A DNA stretch of 5,226 nt from Ruminococcus flavefaciens. GTDB lineage: Bacteria > Bacillota > Clostridia > Oscillospirales > Ruminococcaceae. The position numbers and the translations under genes were made by a program. How positions within the stretch are numbered: the stretch's first letter is position 1; the number at the start of each line of letters is the position of its first letter. Below are positions 1 through 5,226 of the stretch, piece by piece. Location of the stretch: NCBI GenBank assembly GCA_902792495.1, contig CADBAC010000115.1, forward strand, positions 1 through 5,226, in the 5' to 3' direction. The notes under the pieces are model-generated. The model was not told the DNA's origin and ran no database searches. It worked only from the letters and a program-made list of their open reading frames with translations.

Positions 1-194
1 GCTTCCCCGATGATTCTGCTGAGGATCCCTTTGAGGTGCTTACAGAGGATGAGAAAAAACTCCTCGAAGCATACTACGACACAGACTACGGTCAGCGAAG
101 CGCTGCTGCAAAGAAAATGGGCATTTCCCTTGCAGCTATGTATCAGAGAGTACACAAGATAAAAAAGAAACTGAGAAAAGATCATGATAGCTGA
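1..194 (+). CDS. ECF-type RNA polymerase sigma factor, C-terminal fragment (region 4)
   Basis: The reading frame is open from the left edge (first full codon at base 3) and encodes 63 residues before a tandem TGA TGA stop at 192-197. The start of the gene lies outside the window. The visible part fits sigma region 4, which binds the -35 element. An acidic run (residues about 3-18) leads to a helix LLEAYYDTDY (20-29), then a helix-turn-helix of the ECF type: AAAKKMGIS (34-42) as the first helix and turn, and LAAMYQRVHKIKKKLRK (43-59) as the basic recognition helix. The usual family pattern is YGQSYKEIAxxLGISxxTVYQRLHRAKKKLR, and the YQRVHKIKKKLR part matches it well. The next gene downstream has anti-sigma architecture, which supports the call. 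The cognate promoter cannot be seen. Another LuxR-like helix-turn-helix regulator is possible but less likely, given the basic tail and the neighbour. Confidence 0.8.
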   Translation, partial: FPDDSAEDPFEVLTEDEKKLLEAYYDTDYGQRSAAAKKMGISLAAMYQRVHKIKKKLRKDHDS

Positions 195-242
195 TGAAGC
201 GCCTCCCTTAGGCTTTCGTCGGTTAAGATACATAATGAAAGA

Positions 243-272
243 GCAGCTGTGGTAATGCACTGCCGAAGCTGC
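243..272 (+). other. Possible stem-loop between sigma and anti-sigma genes
   Basis: GCAGCT (243-248) and AGCTGC (267-272) are perfect complements. An inner GTG/CAC pairing (249-251 with 258-260) could extend the stem around a loop, leaving an unpaired stretch before the closing arm. It lies in the 105-base gap between the sigma stop and the anti-sigma start, 11 bases before the Shine-Dalgarno. There is no T-run, so it is not a terminator. It could tune read-through or translation, or be chance. Confidence 0.25.
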
Positions 273-283
273 AACGTATGGAA

Positions 284-289
284 AAGGAG
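284..289 (+). promoter_or_regulatory. Ribosome binding site that sets the anti-sigma start
   Basis: AAGGAG lies 10 bases before the ATG at 300. It decides the start: the reading frame is open from a GTG at 249, but nothing resembling a ribosome site precedes that codon, and the extra 17 residues would be encoded by the stem-loop region and the Shine-Dalgarno itself. The ATG at 292 is out of frame. Confidence 0.75.
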
Positions 290-299
290 TGATGTTCGG

Positions 300-1304
300 A
301 TGAAAGACACAGATAGTATTATTCCGAATGAACTGTCTGATGAAGTAATGCTCAGTGACCTTCAGCAAATGCTGGATGAAGAGCTTGCTAAACCTGAAAA
401 GGAAAGGGATATGGATGCTGTCCGTGATATCACAGCAGCAATTGTTGAGCTGTCAGATGTGAAGATTCCTTCACCGCCGTCAGCTGATGATATCATGAAT
501 AAGGTCGCAGAGAAAAAGAGAAAGAAGATCGGCCATATAAGAAGATGGGTTACTGCACTGAGTGCCTGCTTCGTTGTCGGTTTCGCTCTCAACTGCTATA
601 CTCTCGCAACCTACGGCGAAAATATCTTCGAGGCTGTCCTGAAAAGAACAAGGAGCGGATTCTCTGTTGATCTCTCCCGTATGCCTCACAACGACGAAAG
701 GGATCCTGTAAAACCTCCCAGGGATGACCCGAAACCACCGCCGACAGGTACTGCATGGTATGACCCGCTTCTGCCATGGCTCTCGATAACCACCGAAACA
801 ACGGCTGCTCCTGTGACTACCGAGACCACACCTGATAATAACGGAGGCACTGCTCCTGATAAAATGGTGGATTATATCGCTGACAGCATGATAGACGGAT
901 GCAGCGAACATGGGATCGTTCCATTCGTTCCCTCTGAGCTTCCGGCGGAAATGGCTTATAACGGATTCTTTGAACTGAAGGAATCCCACTACGAAGCTAT
1001 GGAAGACTCCGAGGATATGGACTTTGTTTTCGATAACGGAAACAGACAGCTTTTCAAGATAACTCTTGAGAAGTACAAGTCGGAGGAGGATCTCCCCGAG
1101 GTGCTTATCCCCAGCGATAATGAGGATTATCTCGAAGGAGAGGAGAACGGTACTCATGTATATGCCTTCCCTAACCGCAACAGGGTAACGGCAATATTCG
1201 TACACGAGAATATCACCTACACTATTACAGGATACAACATTTCCGCTGACGCTATAATGAGGCTGGCCTACAGCTTCGTACCGTCCGATCAGGGCATTAA
1301 GTGA
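300..1304 (+). CDS. Putative membrane-bound anti-sigma factor with extracytoplasmic sensor domain
   Basis: This is a 334-residue single-pass membrane protein starting MKDTDSII. Residues 1-71 are an acidic, helical cytoplasmic part (two Leu-rich helices around 10-55) where a sigma factor could be bound. No HxxxCxxC zinc anti-sigma motif is visible. A basic patch (72-82) then leads into one membrane helix, WVTALSACFVVGFALNCYTL (83-102), giving an N-in, C-out topology. Residues about 134-187 form a Pro- then Thr-rich spacer (KPPRDDPKPPP, TTETTAAPVTTETT), suited to crossing the cell wall. Residues about 188-334 form a folded outer domain. Its end, VTAIFVHENITYTITGYNIS to about 327, recalls the DUF4367-type domain found at the C-terminus of some Firmicutes anti-sigma proteins; this is from memory and not searched. 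It follows a sigma factor gene and ends 10 bases before a surface-protein gene. The inferred role is to hold the sigma factor at the membrane until an outside signal is sensed. Confidence 0.65.
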   Translation: MKDTDSIIPNELSDEVMLSDLQQMLDEELAKPEKERDMDAVRDITAAIVELSDVKIPSPPSADDIMNKVAEKKRKKIGHIRRWVTALSACFVVGFALNCYTLATYGENIFEAVLKRTRSGFSVDLSRMPHNDERDPVKPPRDDPKPPPTGTAWYDPLLPWLSITTETTAAPVTTETTPDNNGGTAPDKMVDYIADSMIDGCSEHGIVPFVPSELPAEMAYNGFFELKESHYEAMEDSEDMDFVFDNGNRQLFKITLEKYKSEEDLPEVLIPSDNEDYLEGEENGTHVYAFPNRNRVTAIFVHENITYTITGYNISADAIMRLAYSFVPSDQGIK

Positions 1305-1314
1305 GGGCAGCGGA

Positions 1315-2082
1315 ATGAGATGGAAATTATTTACGGCAGCAGCTCTCGGAGCTGTGCTGATGTGCGCTCCCACGGGATGGAACGTCTATGCAGCGGATTA
1401 TACCGCTTATGAGGAGTATGAAAAGGCAATAGGCCTTATTGAGAAGTGTACGCTGACCTGTAATGCTACAGAGGACGGTGTTATATATATAACTGCAAAG
1501 ACTCAGGTTTCTTCCGCAATGGAGGAAGTCGGATACAAGAATATAACAATCCAGCACAGCGACGACGGTGAAAACTGGACCGACGAACAAGTGCTGAGCG
1601 ACCTTACTAAAAGCAATGTGAGATACTATAATATCAACAATCTCAAAGTGCAGGTCAATGGAACAGGCTATTACCGTGTTGTATGTGTCCATTACGCAAA
1701 GGGCGTGCCTTTCGGAGAGGACACCACACAGATACAGACTGCTATCAATACCTCGGAAGCATCGTATCTGAAACCGCCTTCAACACCTGTAACTACAGCA
1801 AAGTCAACAACTTCTTCATCAACAACGTCCGCAAGGACAACTGCCACATCTGCTAAGAATACGTCATCAACGACACGTTCGGGAAGCAGTACGGCATCAT
1901 CTTCGGGCAGTGCTGCAAGCACAACTTCCGCAGCAGCAACTACGGCTAAAAGCGGCAGCTCAGGAAGTCAGGCACCGAAAACAGATTCACCTTCAACAGG
2001 TTCAAAAGCTCCGCTGGGAGCAGCAGTAATGCTGATCGGTTCAGGTGCGGCAGCTTGGACAATGAGAAGAAAAGAGCAATAA
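1315..2082 (+). CDS. Secreted Ser/Thr-rich surface protein with sortase-like SPSTG sorting signal
   Basis: The 255-residue product opens with a signal peptide: basic MRWK, hydrophobic core FTAAALGAVLMCA, and a likely cleavage site after VYA (about residue 27). Residues about 28-150 look like a beta-rich globular domain with patterns such as YKNITIQHSDDGENW (74-88) and GYYRVVCVHYAKG (about 118-130); I recall similar small secreted Firmicutes domains (possibly DUF6147) but cannot confirm. Residues about 153-217 are almost all Ser, Thr and Ala, a typical stalk across the peptidoglycan. The C-terminus has DSPSTG (SPSTG at 225-229), a hydrophobic stretch (about 232-250) and the basic tail RRKEQ, which is the layout of a sortase signal with SPxTG in place of LPxTG. 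GAGGG (1303-1307), overlapping the upstream stop, is the ribosome site, so translation is probably coupled to the anti-sigma gene. It ends in TAA TAA TAA. Its ligand or role is unknown; the context suggests it is a target or partner of the sensor system. Confidence 0.7.
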   Translation: MRWKLFTAAALGAVLMCAPTGWNVYAADYTAYEEYEKAIGLIEKCTLTCNATEDGVIYITAKTQVSSAMEEVGYKNITIQHSDDGENWTDEQVLSDLTKSNVRYYNINNLKVQVNGTGYYRVVCVHYAKGVPFGEDTTQIQTAINTSEASYLKPPSTPVTTAKSTTSSSTTSARTTATSAKNTSSTTRSGSSTASSSGSAASTTSAAATTAKSGSSGSQAPKTDSPSTGSKAPLGAAVMLIGSGAAAWTMRRKEQ

Positions 2083-2086
2083 TAAT

Positions 2087-2123
2087 AAAAGCCATAATAT
2101 CCGTGCGGATGTTATGGCTTTTT
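2087..2123 (+). terminator. Rho-independent terminator of the sigma/anti-sigma/surface-protein unit
   Basis: A 16-bp stem, AAAAGCCATAATATCC (2087-2102) with GGATGTTATGGCTTTT (2107-2122), has one G-U pair and a GTGC loop and ends in a run of five T. It begins 4 bases after the stop. The A-run on the left arm means it could also act on leftward transcription. Confidence 0.85.
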
Positions 2124-2155
2124 AAATAAGGGGGCGGTAATATGGCAAAATATAA

Positions 2156-2316
2156 GAACCTGTCCACATAGGGATTCATGCACGTCTTTTCGTCAAATTT
2201 TGCCGGTGACTGCGTTAAAAATCCTTGAAGGGCGACAGCCCGTCGGTGGATTTTTGCCTTGTCACCGACAAAATTATGCCTGAAAATCCGCACATTCACC
2301 CTATGTGGACAGGTTC
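2156..2316. mobile_element. MITE-like palindromic element (161 bp)
   Basis: The ends are perfect 18-bp inverted repeats, GAACCTGTCCACATAGGG (2156-2173) and its complement (2299-2316). Each is flanked by TAA (2153-2155 and 2317-2319), which may be a 3-bp target duplication, although the outer A/T also pairs. The interior is palindromic too: GGTGAC (2205-2210) with GTCACC (2261-2266), AAAAATCC (2217-2224) with GGATTTTT (2248-2255), and a central GGGC-GACA-GCCC (2230-2241). It has no coding capacity, so it would need a transposase supplied elsewhere. A short TNA-type duplication would suit an IS5/IS1031-like parent, but that is a guess. It sits in a convergent gap between two terminators, a neutral landing place. 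A structured RNA is the alternative. Confidence 0.75.
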
Positions 2317-2404
2317 TAAATTCAGATCTATGATGGATTATGGCAGCAGCCGCCGAGCGCCCTTAATATGCTGTATCGGCAAATGACTTTTGGGACAGAC
2401 TGAA

Positions 2405-2425
2405 AGGGCGGACAATGTCCGCCCT
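2405..2425 (-). terminator. Probable terminator of the 103-residue orphan gene
   Basis: A perfect 9-bp GC-rich stem, AGGGCGGAC (2405-2413) with GTCCGCCCT (2417-2425), has a 3-base loop. It starts 3 bases after the stop codon of the leftward gene. Reading leftward, only a short T-run (TTTC) follows, so termination may be inefficient or the hairpin may mainly stabilise the message. Confidence 0.55.
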
Positions 2426-2428
2426 GAA

Positions 2429-2740
2429 TTATTTATCGCAGGAGATATAATCGAACCAATCGGGATTGAATATCTTGTTGCCTTTCTGCGGAATGAATTC
2501 ACCGAAAGGGAAGCCCCTTGATTCAATGAACGCAATGGCATTGTCAAGCCTTTCGTAGGTGTAGTATTCGTCCTTGCCTGAGTCCATAGCGTCGTATTCA
2601 AAGTCATAGATGCAGATATAGATAAGGTATAAAAAGCCCTTTTTCTGTATTCCGCAGTCTCTGCCTGTTTTGTCGCCGTATTCCCTGTAACCTATCTGCT
2701 TGCCGCTTTCGATCAGGTTTATCTGTTTTTCGTATTTCAT
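2429..2740 (-). CDS. Orphan small protein of unknown function (103 aa)
   Basis: I do not recognise the family. The product is soluble-looking, with no signal peptide or clear membrane helix, although GFLYLIYICIYDFEYD (35-50) is strongly hydrophobic and probably a core beta-strand pair. It is rich in aromatics (11 Tyr, 8 Phe and a Trp in NPDWFDYI, 92-99). It has three Cys (29, 43, 101) with no metal-site spacing. YTYERLDNAIAFIESRG (60-76) is likely an amphipathic helix. It is judged real because of a good ribosome site (AGGGAGT at 2747-2753, 7 bases before the ATG), a perfect-consensus promoter about 25-30 bases upstream, and a hairpin right after the stop. It stands alone between the groEL terminator and a convergent MITE-bearing gap. 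A small immunity-like or stress protein is possible but nothing visible proves it. Confidence 0.75.
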   Translation of the reverse strand: MKYEKQINLIESGKQIGYREYGDKTGRDCGIQKKGFLYLIYICIYDFEYDAMDSGKDEYYTYERLDNAIAFIESRGFPFGEFIPQKGNKIFNPDWFDYISCDK

Positions 2741-2771
2741 ATGCTCACTCCCTGCTTGTATTCTTACTTAC

Positions 2772-2800
2772 ATTATACTTTTTACGGCATGATGTGTCAA
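2772..2800 (-). promoter_or_regulatory. Perfect-consensus sigma-A promoter of the orphan gene
   Basis: On the minus strand, TTGACA (2800-2795) is followed by exactly 17 bp and then TATAAT (2777-2772). Transcription should begin near 2765, giving a leader of about 25 bases to the ATG at 2740. It sits between the groEL terminator and the orphan gene, so the gene is transcribed independently of the chaperonin operon. Confidence 0.85.
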
Positions 2801-2801
2801 T

Positions 2802-2838
2802 AACAAAAAGGCGAACCCGAATGATTCGAGTTCGCCTT
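2802..2838 (-). terminator. Rho-independent terminator of groES-groEL
   Basis: A 14-bp stem formed by 2825-2838 and 2808-2821, with one G-U pair and a 3-base loop, is followed on the minus strand by TTTTTGTTA. It lies about 62 bases past the groEL stop. The promoter of the next leftward gene begins two bases beyond it (2800), so the operon is insulated from that gene. Confidence 0.88.
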
Positions 2839-2845
2839 AATATTT

Positions 2846-2877
2846 ATAATTCCGAATTCCGCATTACGAATTCCGAA

Positions 2878-2880
<3 letters not shown>
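2846..2880 (-). repeat. Heptamer-periodic degenerate repeat, array A
   Basis: Four consecutive 7-mers on the plus strand, CCGAATT CCGCATT ACGAATT CCGAATT (2852-2879), are preceded by ATAATT and followed by A. The 35 bases match array C (4636-4670) in phase at 30 positions by hand alignment. It lies in the 3' untranslated region of groEL between the stop and the terminator. Confidence 0.75.
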
Positions 2881-4550
<1,670 letters not shown>

Positions 4551-4554
<4 letters not shown>

Positions 4555-4575
4555 GTAATGCGTAATGCGTAATTA
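4551..4575 (-). repeat. Heptamer-periodic degenerate repeat, array B (inverted to C)
   Basis: On the plus strand the array runs ATTC GTAATGC GTAATGC GTAATTA; on the minus strand this reads as ACGCATT ACGCATT ACGAAT units, the same family as arrays A and C but in opposite orientation. TAATGCGTAATT (4563-4574) is an exact 12-bp inverted copy of 4659-4670 in array C, so the groES-groEL gap can fold into a long stem. Confidence 0.7.
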
Positions 4576-4616
4576 AATGTGTTCGCATACGCTCACGAAT
4601 TTTAATATTTAGATAC

Positions 4617-4632
4617 ATCGCCGTAAGGCGAT
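4617..4632. other. Short hairpin in the middle of the groES-groEL gap
   Basis: ATCGCC (4617-4622) and GGCGAT (4627-4632) form a perfect 6-bp stem around GTAA. It lies between the inverted arrays B and C, so it forms a side branch inside that larger palindrome. There is no T-run, so it is not an obvious terminator between groES and groEL. Confidence 0.4.
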
Positions 4633-4635
4633 ACC

Positions 4636-4667
4636 ATAATTACGAATTCCGAATTATGAATTACGCA

Positions 4668-4670
<3 letters not shown>
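4636..4670 (-). repeat. Heptamer-periodic degenerate repeat, array C
   Basis: Four 7-mers, ACGAATT CCGAATT ATGAATT ACGCATT (4642-4669), are preceded by ATAATT and followed by A. The layout and orientation are the same as array A. The last three bases (4668-4670) are the groES stop codon, so the array begins exactly at the end of the coding region on the transcript. Confidence 0.75.
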
Positions 4671-5037
<367 letters not shown>

Positions 5038-5047
5038 GTCTATTCTT

Positions 5048-5065
5048 CAAACTTTCACAAACTTT
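5048..5065. repeat. One-turn-spaced direct repeat upstream of the groES promoter
   Basis: CAAACTTT occurs at 5048-5055 and again at 5058-5065, exactly 10 bp apart, ending 10 bp from the -35 hexamer. On the minus strand it reads as heptads AGTTTGT-GAA-AGTTTGA. Direct heptads with a 3-bp spacer are the layout of CtsR operators, but the bases differ from the CtsR consensus (GGTCAAA). It may be a second regulator site or chance. Confidence 0.3.
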
Positions 5066-5172
5066 GGCGATATGCACAGTTTATGCTGCGTATGTTGAAA
5101 AGTTGAGATGGCTGTTGAAGACCGGGGAAATCAATTTTCAAAATAAAATGTCATGTTACGAATGATTTTTGT

Positions 5173-5226
5173 AGGGGCTGCCTTCGGCGGCCCTCCTGAT
5201 TATTGCAAGGACTGCCAAAGGCAGCC
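5173..5226. repeat. GC-rich palindromic repeat, cut by the window end
   Basis: One hairpin, AGGGGCTGCC (5173-5182) with GGCGGCCCT (5186-5194), has a TTC loop and one bulged G. A second, CTGCC-AAA-GGCAG (5212-5224), follows. GGCTGCC (5176-5182) and GGCAGCC (5220-5226) are exact inverted copies, so both hairpins could belong to one larger palindrome. The pattern resembles dispersed intergenic palindromes of Clostridia. The rest of this edge region (5066-5172) is AT-rich, with no gene or clear site visible. Confidence 0.5.

Noticed and set aside
234..254. Six-codon leader peptide ATG...TAA before the anti-sigma gene
   Set aside because: No ribosome site, no run of regulatory codons, and no terminator/antiterminator pair around it.
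249..299. GTG start at 249 for the anti-sigma gene
   Set aside because: No ribosome site precedes it, and the extra residues would be encoded by a hairpin and the real Shine-Dalgarno at 284-289.
480..1373. 297-residue open frame on the minus strand
   Set aside because: It is antisense to the membrane anti-sigma gene and the start of the surface-protein gene; no ribosome site, no family features, and the plus-strand proteins have coherent domains.
1946..2299. 117-residue minus-strand open frame
   Set aside because: It covers the end of the surface-protein gene, its terminator and most of the MITE, so it is a by-product of those sequences.
2156..2316. Long stem-loop as a bidirectional terminator
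   Set aside because: Both neighbouring genes already have their own terminal hairpins, there is no T-run at its ends, and perfect terminal repeats with a possible target duplication fit a mobile element better.
2338..2607. 89-residue minus-strand open frame
   Set aside because: It overlaps the 103-residue gene in another frame, lacks a ribosome site and runs through the terminal hairpin.

Overview
The window looks like chromosomal DNA of a low-to-moderate G+C Gram-positive gut or rumen anaerobe, most likely a Ruminococcus-like member of the Oscillospiraceae (Clostridia). The reasons are a Firmicutes-type groES-groEL operon under a perfect CIRCE operator, strong AGGAGG-type ribosome binding sites, a surface protein with a Ser/Thr-rich stalk and a variant sortase signal, and intergenic space full of small palindromic repeats. 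The genus is an inference; no 16S or other decisive marker is present.

Left part (1-2123, plus strand): the last 63 codons of an ECF-type sigma factor; a single-pass membrane protein with anti-sigma-factor architecture (300-1304); and, 10 bases further on, a secreted Ser/Thr-rich protein ending in an SPSTG sorting-like signal (1315-2082), closed by a clear terminator (2087-2123). These read as one transcription unit: regulator, membrane-bound sensor/anti-regulator, and a surface protein that may be the target or partner of the sensor.

Middle (2124-2845): a convergent intergenic region holding a 161-bp MITE-like palindrome with 18-bp perfect terminal inverted repeats and a possible TAA target duplication, then a minus-strand orphan gene for an unrecognised 103-residue Tyr/Phe-rich protein. 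That gene has its own perfect-consensus promoter (TTGACA, 17 bp, TATAAT) and a hairpin just after its stop. The groEL terminator lies just upstream of that promoter.

Right part (2808-5065, minus strand): groES then groEL, transcribed leftward from a promoter overlapped by CIRCE, so the HrcA repressor (encoded elsewhere) should control it. The two genes are separated by an unusually long 145-bp gap carrying inverted arrays of a 7-bp-periodic degenerate repeat. A third array of the same family lies between the groEL stop and its terminator. The right edge (5066-5226) has no gene; it ends in GC-rich palindromes cut off by the window.

The best candidate for something not well described is the sigma / anti-sigma / sortase-type surface protein cassette. 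The heptamer-repeat arrays and the MITE are the most interesting non-coding signals.
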